A stretch of 64,000 bases of DNA. It comes from Silene latifolia. Lineage: Eukaryota; Streptophyta; Magnoliopsida; Caryophyllales; Caryophyllaceae. Shown here one piece after another: positions 45,569 through 56,810 of this stretch. The number at the start of each line of letters is the position of its first letter. Positions within the stretch are counted from its first letter, which is position 1. The translations under genes and the position numbers were made by a program. The DNA is taken from the NCBI RefSeq assembly GCF_048544455.1, contig NC_133534.1, positions 38,440,217-38,504,216 of the forward strand, written 5' to 3'. Under the pieces are notes generated by a model. The model was not told where the DNA came from. It was given only the letters and a program-made list of their open reading frames with translations, and ran no database searches.

Positions 45569-47653
45569 ATGCCTCCAAAACTTTCAAAAGAATTACTTCA
45601 ACTCAGAAATACCTTCAATCCAAAATTCATTGCCAAGAAAAAGATGGCTCCCAAAACCGCTGCAAAACCCGATGAAATCATCTCTGCCACTGCCAAACCA
45701 ACTGTTGCACGAAAGAAGACAACCGCCAAAAAGGGCGGTGGTCGTGGCAGAGGTGGAAGAAGTAGGAATCCTCCTATTTCTCTCCAACTAGATGCTGAAG
45801 TGGAGATTGATACCGATGAAGAGAACTCCGGTTCTAAGACAACCAAAAAGGATGAAGACATTCAAAAATCAAGTGATGTTGTCGAAACAAGTGAAAAGGG
45901 AGATCACTCAAGTGAGATTAAAGAGGGGGAACTTGAAGGTGAGAAATCAAAAGAGGGAAAAGAAAGTAAGGAAAAATCAGAGGGAAACAAAGAAAAATCA
46001 AAAGAAAGTGAGGAAAAATCAGAAAAATTAAAAGAAAGTGAGAAAAAATTAGAGGAAGACAAAGAAAAGGAAAGTGAGGAAACATCAAAAGAGAATAAAG
46101 GGGATTCAAAAGAAATGAAGGAGAAGAGTGACGATAAGAAAGATGTTGTTAAAGATAATGATGATGATGTGCTCTTAAAAGATTTGGTGAGTGAAGCATT
46201 AGAGAAGGATGAGAGGAGTGAGATTGATGCAACGGTGGCTTCCACTGTTGAAAGGGAAATTGGTTCCAATGCTAATGAAGATCCAAAAACTGATTCAACG
46301 GAAAAGGAGAATGTTGAAGTGGTGGTTGATGTTGAGGACTTTGGTGATGCCACCATGGTGATTGATGATGGGTTTGACCCATTATTCTCAAAACCCGCAT
46401 CGCGAACCCGGTCCAAGAGAAAGATGCTTGAAATATTTGGTGATGATGACGAGGATGTGACCCCGGAGGCATCCCCTCCAAAACCCAAGGTTACCCAAAG
46501 AAAAAGGGGATCCGGATCAAAATCAAAAGCACCCAAAAGGGCTCGTTATCAACGGGATTTACCGAGCATAAATGAGGATGAGATCATTGAGGAGAAGGTG
46601 CCTCTCAACACATGCATGGACCTTGTTATTGCTCCTTTTGCCGAATCATTCAAGAATGATATCCTCAACCATCTCAATTCTCTTGATTTCCCGGAGGAGA
46701 TCTTCAAGATATGCCACGGTATGCTGCTTTGTTGCTTCCACAGTGGACGTCGTTATAAGAAATCTTGGTATGACACCTCTCCTGCTTTTAAATATTTCAA
46801 AGAGGCCATGTATGCACAGGGTTGGGTGAATCTGTTGGACAAATATAGCCCCATTTACTTGTCCGAAGTCATCCAATTCTATGCAACAGTCAAGGTAGAT
46901 GTTGAATCGGAACTCTCTCGGCCTTTATCAATCGAAACCCTTTGTCCTAACCATCGACCAACTTGCTGCTCATCTTGATATTTGTAATGTCGGGCTTACC
47001 TCCTTCCCCAAACGTGATTGGGGTGAAATTGATGAGGTTACCTCTACCCAGGTCATGAAGGTTCTTCGACCTCATGATGATGATGGCCCTACCAACATAT
47101 ATGCCTTTGAATTAACCGCACCCATCCGGTTCATCTTTAACTTGGTTTTTCGTAACCTTGTCCCTTCCAACAACAGTAGTGGAGATGTTCTCTTCTTGAC
47201 ATGCTCCTAATTCATCACATTGTTAAGCACAAACCCATTAACCTTCCTCGCCTTATGTTTCACCGAATACTTGAGATGTCCACTGAGTTCCAAAGCGGCA
47301 ACTTTGACAAAAATGCCGTAGTTCCTTATGGTATGTGGCTCTCGATAATTTTTATGAGGGAGGGGTTAGTGTTGAAGGGAAGCCCTGCAATTGAGAAATT
47401 GAGTGATGAGATGACACCGGGTCTTCTTTCTCGGATGAACTTGGAGATTAAGAATGGCAAATTGGAAAGGAAGAATCAGTCGGGTTCTACAGTGGGTTCT
47501 ACCGTTGAAATGGGTGTGGTCCTAGCAAAGTTGGATGAGCTCCTTGGGATTGTGAATCGGCTGGTCAAAGAACAGGGCAAGTTGAGGGATGAAGTTGGTG
47601 ATCTTCGCACCATGAATGAAGATCTCCTTGAACGTCTTCAGAATGCCTCCTAA
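45569..47653 (+). pseudogene. extra ORF between pol and 3' LTR
   Basis: ATG at 45569 follows a ~360-bp spacer after pol. The N-terminus is basic and proline-rich, then a long Lys/Glu/Ser-rich low-complexity part (to ~46180), a basic RTRSKRK patch and a globular region (LVIAPFAESFKNDIL, KKSWYDTSPAFKYFKEAMY) as in plant retroelement 'putative plant transposon protein' domains. The frame shifts near 46950 and near 47205, and the tail (to 47653) has coiled-coil heptads. Sireviruses often have an 'envelope-like' ORF here; I see no convincing signal peptide or membrane segment. Role unknown. Confidence 0.75.
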
Positions 47654-48050
47654 ACTCATGCCTCTTTAACCCGTTTCTCCTCTTGAACTTTGGCTCTTTG
47701 TTTTGTTTTAAGACACTCTCTTGCACCTTCGGTTGTTTGTTTTTATTTTGCTTGCACTATTTGCGTGTGTTTTAATCGTGTTGCTTGCCTGTTGGACATG
47801 TTTTCTCCTCCTTTGACGATGTCAAGAGGGGGAAGTAGTTTAATTATGCTATGTGTGATCTTCTAACTCTTAGGCTAACGTCCACCTTAATTATATCTTA
47901 GCTTCCATGATTAGATGTTTTACTTTGGTCAAGCATGTTGCACCTCTCGACTACCTTGATCATGTCTATTAATTATGTTTATGTTGAAATTGCCAAAGAC
48001 CGACTAACCATGGGCTAAGGGGGAATATCACACATGTTTGGACTTGTCAT
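47654..48050 (+). other. 3' untranslated spacer of the Sirevirus-like element
   Basis: T-rich, non-coding. It contains GATGTCAAGAGGGGGAAG (47818-47835), GGGCTAAGGGGGAATATC (48012-48029) and the tract before the LTR, so purine tracts are repeated as reported for Sireviruses. Confidence 0.6.
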
Positions 48051-48052
48051 CA

Positions 48053-48066
48053 TCAAAGGGGGAATT
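48053..48066 (+). promoter_or_regulatory. polypurine tract
   Basis: CAAAGGGGGAATT abuts the 3' LTR start at 48067. Two upstream purine tracts of similar sequence are seen. Confidence 0.7.
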
Positions 48067-49436
48067 TGTTAGAACACATTAGATTGATGATGCCAAGTCC
48101 CCTTGTTATTTGATTGTTTGCTCTTAGTTGAAATAATTAGTGAGTGGAGCAATCAAATGGACTTTCAACAATGATTCAAGATGATCAAATCAATGAAGGA
48201 AGTCAAGACAATGATACTTTCCAAAGCCTTAGTCGATATATGTAAGAGTAAGTGTAACATTCTCATTTAAGTCAAGTAATGGCAAAACCATGCAACGGTA
48301 CATTTGTCACCGTGGTTTCGGTACTATCATACGGAGGAGTTTTCGTCCAAATGTTTTTAAGTGTCAAAACTTTGCAAACTTTAAACCTTAAACATTTGAA
48401 TTTTCAAAAGCTTGAAAACAATCTGAAATTTTGGAGTCACAAGCCCACTTGTCTAAGCCTCTAGATTTGTGCAAACACCTTTTACTAAAATGGCAAAGAA
48501 GACTTGTCAAACTTCTAAAGTAAGAAAAGCTTTTTGCCATTTTGGTAAATTGTCACATGTTGAGTGTAGAAGCTTAAGTTTTCTGATTTCTTAAGCCCCA
48601 AGCCTACAAGTCTAACACTTACCATCACTCAAAGCTATCATTTTAATATTGGATTTAATTTTTCTAAGTGTACTTACCTAAGACTAAATCCACTATAAAT
48701 AGAGTGTCTTAGTCACATTTATTTCTTAAGACTTCCAAAGCATTTATTGTAAAAACCTTGCAAATCATTTGTGCATTGAAAGCTTTGTTCTTCAAGTATT
48801 TGCAAAACGTTTTTCCGATTTTAAGTCTTCAAAATTGTTTTCGAAAAAAGTCAGTAAAACCTCCAAGTATCATTCATTTGTCTTTGTGACATGATGAGTT
48901 TGTTCCATGATTCTCGTGTTAGATCTTCATTGTAATCTCCATGTTCATTTAAGTGAACTCTTGAGATTCAAGATTCTGTAACACCTTGAGATAGAACCCA
49001 TAAACTCTTGAAGCGGAGTAGCTTTAAGTTTGAGTGCAACCGGAGTAGGTTGGCGAGTTATTTTCATTGTAAGGGGTTTAGTAAGTTTGAGTAAATTTCT
49101 AAACAAGCAATAAAATAACGGTTGGACGTAGGCCTCGGAGTAGAGGTTGAACCAATTTTTAAAAATGTCGTTTGTTTGTTCATTTACTTTTACGTTCTTC
49201 CACTTTGCTATTTCTCGCATGTACCTAATCAAGTTCTGTGTCACAGTCACCTAAACCGTGACATAGAACTGCTGTACCTTCTTGTGAACTTACATTCAAT
49301 TAAGTCTCTCAAGTTTTGTACTTCTTTATTCTTAGCTTAAAGTGATTAATTAACTAAGTTGAGAGTAAAATTTTTAAAAAGGTACACCTAATTCACCCCC
49401 TCCCCCTCTTAGGTGTTAATCGTTCTTAACTCTTCA
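48067..49436 (+). repeat. 3' LTR of the Sirevirus-like element
   Basis: 1370 bp, pairs with 35224-36590. Followed by target duplication GACCT (49437-49441). Confidence 0.9.
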
Positions 49437-49441
49437 GACCT

Positions 49442-49775
49442 TAAGGAATACTGCTCACGCTCGCTCATTTGCCTCGTCTGCCCTGCATGCCGAAGGAAAT
49501 GCAGCTATCATGGCTCTCAACTGGGCCTTGGACGAAGGGTACCTTCACGTTAGACTAGTTACAGATTGTCTTATCATGGTTATGCAGGTTGCTGGAGCGG
49601 AGAAGGCGAATGCATCTGTTAAGTGCATTATCCATGATTTAAAGTCTATTGCGTCTCATTTTCATTGTTGCTCTCTTAGTTACTGTCCTAGGGGGGTGAA
49701 TAGGATAGCTCATAACCTTGCTCAAGAAGCTCTTTTGTAAGCTATGCTATTTGTTGTTAAAAAAAAAAAAAAAAA
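49442..49775 (+). pseudogene. LINE RNase H relic (unit B), right half with tail
   Basis: Continues the domain broken at 35223 with ALHAEGNAAIMAL, LVTDCLIMVMQV and NRIAHNLAQEAL, stops with TAA at 49738-49740 and ends in a 17-A tail (49759-49775). Confidence 0.85.
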
Positions 49776-49873
49776 GGTAATTGTAAAAAGCATGAATATA
49801 TCCCACATTGGAAATTATAGAGAGGCTTAGAACCTATTCAAAGGAAAAATTAAAATTTAAGAAATGATGAATT

Positions 49874-49955
49874 CGTGGACGGCAGGTTTCGAACCTGCGC
49901 GGGCAAAGCCCACATGATTTCTAGTAATGCCTGATAACCACTCCGGCACGTCGAC
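49874..49955 (-). pseudogene. tRNA-Ser(AGA) pseudogene (unit B)
   Basis: Identical in length and sequence to the unit A copy, including the shortened T-arm. Confidence 0.75.
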
Positions 49956-50264
49956 AATTAATGTTATAAATTTTATCTTTTGTTTCTTCATTTTGTATAG
50001 TTCTAAGACTCTTAAGTCTTAACGTGTGTATGTGTCAGTATTTAATTTGGCGAATTTCGATAATAACATTTACGTGTCTTTGATCAAAATGGCGAAACGA
50101 GAGCCATACTAGGGATTTTCGCACCTAAACGATAAAAACAAAGAAAACGTTGGTTAAAATTTTCGATTTTTAAATTTTATTACTACTTAATATTGTGTGT
50201 AATTTTTTCGTCTTCCTAAGTTAAATCCTAGATTCTTAACGCCTTGAGGGGTCGCATTTCACTA

Positions 50265-51280
50265 TTTTTTTTTTTTTGGACGGAATGAACATATTAAATT
50301 AAAGACAAAGGGAGTTCAAGTACATCACGGGGGAGGGTCGGGGCTTAGTGTCGTACAAGCCGAAATAAAATCCGAATTACAATAATCAATTACAAAAAAA
50401 GGGGCATGAGCCCAAACATAGGCTCCATTGCGAGAGCTAGTGTCTTTAAGAGCAAACTTAGCTATAGCATCCGCTACTTTGTTGGCGCTTCTTTTCTCAA
50501 ATAGAAGCTTCAAATGGGATGAGTCTTTTAATTGTTCCCTACACTCAATCAAAATGTTAGCAAAGGGACCACAAGGCGAATGGAGACTCGTAATGGCATT
50601 GACCGCATTAAGACAATCCGAGGCAATCACAAATTTACTTGTTGACTGAGACGCAAAACGCAACCCTTCTCTAATCGCAAGCACCTCACAAATAAAGGGA
50701 GAAGGGGCAGCCAGTCTAATGGTCCAACCTCTAACCCAAGACCCAATACTATTCCTAGTGACACACCCGATACTAGTGACGGAGGAAGAAGGAGAGAAAG
50801 CCGCATCAACATTGATTTTAAACCAATCGCACGAAGGAGGGGCCCAGCTACGCAAGCAAAAGGCGGAAGGAGGACAAACTAAAGAGGGGGAAGGGTGGGT
50901 GTGGTTGTTGGCAGCAGCCCAGGAAGAGGCTTGGGAGGAAATGTTCTCACCAAGGCGAGAGCACGGGGGATTAGAATTAGGCTAGAAAACAGAGGTGCAA
51001 CGGTCTGTCCAAAGTCGCCAAGTAATAAAGGAGAAAAGGGTGATCCAAGAAGAGTCAGGCGAGGTGCAATTAGAGTGCAGCCACGGTTGGAGGTCAAGAG
51101 AGAAGAAGGAATTTTTTTACATTGAAGTAAGACCAGACCGTGCTCGCTCTACTACAGTCACGGAGAATATGAAGGGAGGATTCGGGGATGAAGGGGTTAT
51201 CACAAAGGTTGCAGCGGGGGGGAATGATGGATCGAGTATGAAGGGTGGCATTGTGGGGTAATTTGTCCCACCACACCAAC
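50265..51280 (-). mobile_element. 5'-truncated LINE, minus strand (unit B)
   Basis: Orthologous to 28339-29363 in unit A (same ends, same 24-bp target deletion). T-run 50265-50277. Confidence 0.85.
50325..50855 (-). pseudogene. LINE RNase H relic, open frame (unit B)
   Basis: Minus-strand frame of 176 codons covers the complete RNase H domain: INVDAAFSPSS, CEVLAIREGLRF, ASDCLNAVNAI and NKVADAIAKFAL. Unlike unit A it has no internal stop. The upstream zinc-finger part (WDKLPHNATLHTRSI at 51280-51200) is in another frame and decayed. It has no promoter of its own. Confidence 0.8.
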
Positions 51281-51992
51281 CAGAGTTAATTATTCGGTAA
51301 ATCTTATTATTAATCAGTCTATGAGATTGTGTGATAGGGAATGAAGCGTAAAGGGATCCATTAGATCATTCCAAGATTTAATCCGGACCGTTTAAAAGTA
51401 ATGGAGGTCCATTTTTTTTTAGTTAATGGAGAGAATCCGGACGCTTGCAAATGACTATGATTTGGCAAATGTGAGCTGTTGTGTTAAGAAATTAAAAGAG
51501 GCGGAGTGTAAATAAATTGATAAGTTGTATTGATTTTTTTCAAACTAATTTATTATTTTGTCGTGCTTCGAGTTTTTCTCCTCTCAAACTTGAATTTTTC
51601 CCCTCCCAAACTTCTAGCCTTAGGCCTTGTTTGGATAGAAAAAAAGGAGGGAAAAGAAGGGGAGGGAGGAGGAGGGAAGAGAAAGGAAGGGAAGGGGAGG
51701 AGAGGGAGAATGGAGGAGATGATTTTCCCTCCAAATCTTGCCTATGTTGGTGGGGAAATAATTTGCCTTATAGGAGGGAAAACGAGGGATCCATTTTCCC
51801 TCCCCTCCAAATCCCCCTACCTTTATTTTGCTAACCAAACAATGAATTTCACATCCTTCCAATTCCCTCCTCTCACTTTCCCTCCAAATCTCTCAATCCA
51901 AACACACCCTTAATTTCTTGGCATATCATCTAAATAAACTGACAAGTTGTATTGATTTTTATATTTACACAAGATATAAATGAATTTATTTG
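51281..51992. repeat. repeat segment closing unit B, with Tourist MITE
   Basis: Counterpart of 29364-29786 in unit A, interrupted by the MITE at 51623-51909. Confidence 0.5.
51623..51909. mobile_element. Tourist-like MITE (PIF/Harbinger)
   Basis: Ends GGCCTTGTTTGGAT and ATCCAAACACACCC, flanked by TTA (51620-51622, 51910-51912). Interior purine-rich then pyrimidine-rich, so it can fold. The other units have the empty site CTTCTAGCCTTAATTTC. Confidence 0.85.
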
Positions 51993-52430
51993 TATGTCAT
52001 TTTTATTCTCAATGTTTTTGTAGAGAAAAAAGAACATAGGATGTACTACCTCCAACTTTTTTGTATTTGAGCGTATATGTATTTTTATGAGTTTATTACC
52101 TCAAACTTTATTTGTTTTTTAGCATATGTGTATTTTTTTGAGCATATTAAAGTTTATAAATAGATTTTAATTTTTTTTTCCGTCAAAAATTAAATTTAAC
52201 TAAACTTATATGTAATGTTTTTGAGTTTCATAGTAATTTTTTAGAGCTTAATGTTTAAGTGAATAACTCAAAAACTTTATAGTAACTCATAATTTTTAAA
52301 ATAAAACATCAAAATTTTATTATAATACTCATAAACTATAGAACTGGTGATAATACATCAAATGTATATTCATTTACTGGTTTTTGTATGTATTCATTCT
52401 TTAGCACGTAAAAAATGGTTTTTGCATGTA

Positions 52431-52510
52431 CAATAAGTCTCCCTTGTGACGGTCACAAATAAGAGACGGTCAAATATGACCACTTTACCCGTCGCAAATA
52501 AGAATTTGCG
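52431..52510. mobile_element. 80-bp MITE, Mutator-like target duplication
   Basis: CAATAAGTCTCCC...AATTTGCG is bracketed by TTGCATGTA (52422-52430, 52511-52519). Units A, B and D lack it. Internal GACGGTCACAAATAAGAG words and weak terminal inversion suggest a tiny MULE-type MITE. Confidence 0.7.
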
Positions 52511-52536
52511 TTGCATGTATTCATTCTTAAGTGTGA

Positions 52537-52754
52537 AAAAAATAGTCCATATATGAAAGATGGCTAATGTCCTGCTTCTTCGGAAGAATGATAGGTGCTC
52601 CTCGTTGAATCAGCCGTCTTGAATCTTCAACTCCGTAAATACTCATTTACAAATTAATTTATAAGGCTAACCAACTATAGTAGTTGGTCAATGGAAAGTG
52701 TAGGATTCCTTATTAAAAACATGTTTAATATTTTATAATTATCCGATGTGGGAG
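52537..52754 (-). repeat. hairpin-bearing repeat family, C1
   Basis: Same as A1 except a C to A change that breaks one pair of the terminal hairpin (CCATAT...AGATGG on the + strand). Confidence 0.6.
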
Positions 52755-53458
52755 TATAGTGTCAAAAGATTTAGATATTGTTTCCGTAATGCTTGAGTTG
52801 TCAGTGAACATAATGTGTGGGATTACTGTATAATTAGAGTTATTCATAATATTACAGACTAAACACTCGTTCTTGAGATGTTTAATATGTTGTAAAAACA
52901 ACTATTAAATGTTCCGAATATTCAGTTAGTATCCCTTAAATTTGTCACGCACTTTGCACGTAATACCTTCTTTTCCAAAAACAAAAACATTGAATTACCA
53001 TAATAACTCGTGTTCAGAAAATGACGATTCTTCTTTTCTAAATCGATTGTCTTTACGAGAATTACAATGTTTGAATACAAAAAAATGTTGGGGAGTTTCG
53101 AACTGACATTTATGCTTTTGTTTGAGAAAGGTGGTTTAAACAACAACCGGGGTATGACTATGATTTTTACGAAGCAATAGATTAAGATACTCCGTATTTA
53201 CGTTGTTGATCATAATTCACAACGCAGCACGAGGATGTTAACATGATTTTTCAAGCTAAATACAACGAAAACACTTTGCTTTTTAGCTTAACTTTTCGTT
53301 TTTTTCATATATTTTTTTTCCAACTGTTTTACATGAATTTATTTGAATGTCATTTTCGTTCTCTATGTTTTGTATGTATATACACACATCAATATATCAT
53401 GCGGACCCATGTACCCAAAAAAAAAAAAAAAAAAAAAAAAAATATATCATGCGGACCC
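52755..53458. other. spacer between C1 and C2; no gene called
   Basis: Counterpart of 19040-19700. The open stretch kept in A, B and D is frameshifted here. Contains the poly(A) insertion. Confidence 0.5.
53410..53440 (+). mobile_element. nearly bare poly(A) retroposition
   Basis: TGTACCC followed by 24 A, flanked by a 19-bp direct repeat AATATATCATGCGGACCCA (53391-53409, 53441-53459). This is the signature of LINE target-primed reverse transcription that stopped after the tail. A 14-bp deletion between GGA repeats, relative to unit A, preceded it. Confidence 0.75.
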
Positions 53459-54220
53459 AAAAAAATTAGTCCATCTTTGAAACATGGCTAAGGAGATTGC
53501 TGCGTCTGTTGAACGGGCTGCTCCTCGAATCGACTGTCCCGTATAGGGGTGTTAATGAGGCAGAGGCAATACCAGGAAAGATTTCGAGATCGAGACTTCA
53601 AGCAAAAGCTCGGTCAAAGCTCGGCTCGTGCGAGATCGGCTCGAGCTCGGACTCGGCTCGAGAGTTTAACGAGTCAAGCCGAGCAAATTGTTTCATTTCG
53701 GCTCGAAAAGCTCGTGAGCGGCTCGAACTTGTGTGATTATATAAGATATTGCTCATATTTTATAAAAATATTTTATCATGATTATATTTTTGTATCACGT
53801 ATATCAAATGTCTCACTGATTTGTCAAATATTTTACATTTAACCTTCGAGCCTTGTTATTGAAAATATCGGAAGAAAAAAAATCAAAAAATTAACCATTA
53901 TATATAAGCTCGATTTGAGCTCGAGTTTGGCTCGAGCTCGCGCTAAAGCTCGCAAGCTTGATATCGAGCACATTTTTTACAAGCTCGGGTAAGCTCGAGA
54001 TCGGCTCGAGATCGAGTTTTAGTTCTTGAGCACAAGCCGAGCAAGGCCAAGCTCGGGCTCGGCTCGGCTCGTTAGCACCCCTACTCCCGTATCTTCGGAT
54101 ATTAACAAATAAGTTTATATGGCTAACCAATTGTAGTAGTTGATCAATTCTACGGGTATTATTTTCTTTGTTAAAAAATTGTTTAATAGTTTATAATTAT
54201 TCGATACGGGAGTTTGGTGT
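53459..54220 (-). repeat. hairpin-bearing repeat family, C2 (split by hAT)
   Basis: Same as A2, with the hAT at 53545-54084 in the linker and two changes in the terminal hairpin (CCATCTTTGAAACATGG on the + strand). Confidence 0.6.
53545..54084. mobile_element. non-autonomous hAT element (540 bp)
   Basis: Ends AGGGGTGTTAA and TTAGCACCCCTA are inverted, with perfect 8-bp duplication TCCCGTAT (53537-53544, 54085-54092). Units A and B supply the empty site. Subterminal GCTCGAGCTCG-rich arrays lie at both ends. No transposase. Confidence 0.9.
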
Positions 54221-55388
54221 CCAAAGACATTATTACATACTTTCTTGGCTTCTTTATTAGAGACATTAAAGTTCACACCTTTCCTTTCTCTTTTCATTCA
54301 AGTTCTTCTTTCTCAATCATTTGTGCAGTCATTATATTATTCGTGATAGGTATTTTAATCAAAATTAGATCAACTATTCACATGAAAGAAGTATAATGAG
54401 TACAAAATGCACTTTGTAACAATCATTTGTGTAATCATTCCATTATTCGTGATAGGTATTTTAATCAAAATTAGATCAATTATGGACAAGGAAGGAGTAT
54501 AATATTAATATTTATTTAAGTTGAGAAGGTCGTGTTTTTTTTTGACAAAAACCTAGGATTGTGTTTTATACATTAAAATATACTTTGGAAATTCTACGTT
54601 GTCCCCTTGAGTGTTTTCGAGTTTTTATGTTATACCCATCCTTTTTTTTATATTCAACATTTTACCCCCTAAATTTCTTATTTATTTTCCTTTCATGACC
54701 TCCTTCAACCTTTTAAACTGTCGTACTTCAACCTTTATTCTCACTCATTAATGTCGAAGGATCACAAATCACTTTTAATAAGTATAAACTACTATTGAAA
54801 CCATATGAAGCATGAAATGATAATGGATATTGCATGAATTTTTAGTTAGATTCGTATACTATTTGGTGGATTAATGGGTAATTGGCGTAGTAAAAAGTAA
54901 ATGAGTAGGTTATCGAGTAATTGGAATGACAAAAAAATGATTTAATAGATCAATTATGAAACTAAGTTAACAAAGACAATAACTAAGGTCATGGTATAGA
55001 CTAATGTATAGAACTTGAGGGTACACCATACAATTTCAAAAATACAGCGGTACAATATTTGTTTGTCTTTGATTAAAATATCTCTTACAAATAATAATAA
55101 AAAAAAAAGTAACCAAATGACTGAGACAAAATGATAAAGAGAATATTTCCTTTCCAAATTAAATTGTTGTAATTTTGGTAATAATGACATTTACGTGTCG
55201 TTGATCAAAATAGTGAAACGAGGGCCTTTTCAGGGATTGTCGCACCTAAACGATAAAAACAATGAAAATCTTCGTTAAACTTTTCGATTTTTTAAAATTT
55301 TAATACTACCTAGTCTAGTGTGAAATTTTCCGTCACCCTAACTTAAATCTTAGCTTCTTGACGCCTTGAGGGGTCGCATTTTAGTGAT
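54221..55388. other. AT-rich unit sequence; no gene seen
   Basis: Counterpart of 31341-32508. Confidence 0.5.
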
Positions 55389-55547
55389 ATGAATGGAACT
55401 TTCGTCAGGGTTGATTGTTTGGTAAACCCTATTATTAATCGGTATATGCGATTGCGTGATAGGGAATGTAATGGGCTTCTTGCAAATGACTATGATTTGG
55501 CATATATTGATTTGGAACATAACTTATCATCAAATGATATAATTTGA
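55389..55547 (+). CDS. conserved 52-residue reading frame in unit C, unknown
   Basis: Same frame as in A, with two replacements (Asp to Tyr, Val to Leu) and two silent changes. That ratio does not argue for selection. Confidence 0.3.
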   Translation: MNGTFVRVDCLVNPIINRYMRLRDRECNGLLANDYDLAYIDLEHNLSSNDII

Positions 55548-55826
55548 GAACTTAATGTTGATTGTTGCATTATTCGAAAAAAATTTATTTTAATTAATAT
55601 GATATTTAATCCGTCACAAATTTATTTATAAAACGTCGATCATGCATAATTAATTATCATTTATTAGTTTTAATTAAAATTGTATGTATTTTATTTTAAA
55701 ACTTTGAAGTTAAACCTAAAAAAATTAAATTCGAGAAAAATTAATTTATTTATAAGTAAAAATATTAAAGGTCATATATAAATTATATTATTTTTTTCAA
55801 TTATAATAATAAAATTTTAAAACAAA

Positions 55827-55841
55827 CCGCGCGAAACGCGG
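55827..55841 (+). repeat. GC-rich hairpin, Helitron-like end (unit C)
   Basis: CCGCGCGAAACGCGG, identical to unit A. Confidence 0.35.
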
Positions 55842-55929
55842 CATACTACATAGTAGTATTGATTTGCAAACCACAATTCACTATATATATTGTTAACTAG
55901 CTACATCAAAAATCTGTACATATAACGAG

Positions 55930-56473
55930 TTTTTCACAACCCTCTTCCACTCCCCCCTAACTTCAGCTCTTTCATGTGATATATGGCGTGATACGTCATG
56001 TACGCGCACGTTGCATGTAATTTATAACTGTAGTCATTAAACTCCGCAAGTGTATATATCATGAATTTTAGTAAATAATCAAGAGAGTGTAATAATCAAA
56101 TCTAATCCCAAAAATGGGAAAGTAATTAAAGTTTTTGTTTCTTTTCAAATGCTTTGACTCACAAACCTTAACTTGCTTCCTCTTGTGTGTTTCCTCTATA
56201 AAAGGAACACTTCCCTTCACTTTGAAAGTAAGACTTTTCCTGAGAAATCAAAGTGTTTTTCCAAAATCAGTTTTTAAGAACTCAAAATTTTTCTTTGCAA
56301 AAAATCTTCTAAGTCTTCAAGTGTCTCAGTCATTACCACTGTTACTTCATAGTATTATACTCTCTCATCTAGAATCGTTTGTACTAATAAGTTGTCCTTC
56401 TCAATTCTTTATAAGAATCAGTCTAAGGAAACTTGGTTTGTAAACATTCTAGTTAGAGTTGTAAACATTCTAG
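55930..56473 (+). repeat. Sirevirus-like solo LTR part, 3' end deleted (unit C)
   Basis: Matches 25520-26075, then jumps to 26793 of unit A. TAG occurs at both breakpoints, so a ~0.7-kb microhomology deletion removed the LTR 3' end and the third hairpin relic. Confidence 0.7.
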
Positions 56474-56810
56474 CTATGCATCTATTGTAGAAAGTTGCAT
56501 ATTACACTAAAAAGGTCAACTTTGTGAAAGTGTATGAATGATTAAATGTAAACTATTTGTCCTACAAGCAAATGTGAAACTCACTGAACGATCCAACAAG
56601 TAAATGTGCAACTCACTAGGCATATAACATTGCATTAACAATGAACTTTTCTCCTTTAATTTTATGATAAAAAAAAATACGGAATATTATCGGTAATCGA
56701 TGTCGAAAGTGATTAAATCAAGTACTCCGTATATGCAGAAGCGTTGTAGGGATAATAATACAAATATGGTAACTTTTGTCTCCGTATCTATCTTTGGGTA
56801 AAGACCACCA

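Larger units (their letters stand above)
35224..49436 (+). mobile_element. Ty1/copia retrotransposon, Sirevirus-like, with nested CACTA
   Basis: LTRs of 1367 and 1370 bp start TGTTAGAACAC and end AACTCTTCA, flanked by GACCT. Order: primer site, gag with coiled coils and two CCHC knuckles, protease, integrase, reverse transcriptase, RNase H, then an extra long ORF before the 3' LTR. This order, the LTR size and the long extra ORF fit the SIRE/Maximus (Sirevirus) lineage. Without the CACTA it is about 11.2 kb. Several frameshifts, stop codons and a changed protease triad make it non-autonomous. Lineage is inferred from architecture and not from a tree. Confidence 0.9.
29787..51992. repeat. tandem segmental array, unit B
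   Basis: Same order as unit A without its CACTA and hAT. Contains a 14.2-kb retrotransposon and a small TIR element. Without them it is about 7.7 kb. It carries a private 55-bp tandem duplication at 34703-34812. Confidence 0.85.

Noticed and set aside
45904..46536. 210-codon minus-strand frame rich in Ser and Phe
   Set aside because: It is the antisense of the Lys/Glu/Ser tract of the extra ORF; low-complexity purine codons leave the other strand open.
51517..51913. Purine-rich frames at 51.5-51.9 kb as genes
   Set aside because: They cross the Tourist MITE, whose A/G-rich and C/T-rich arms leave frames open on both strands.
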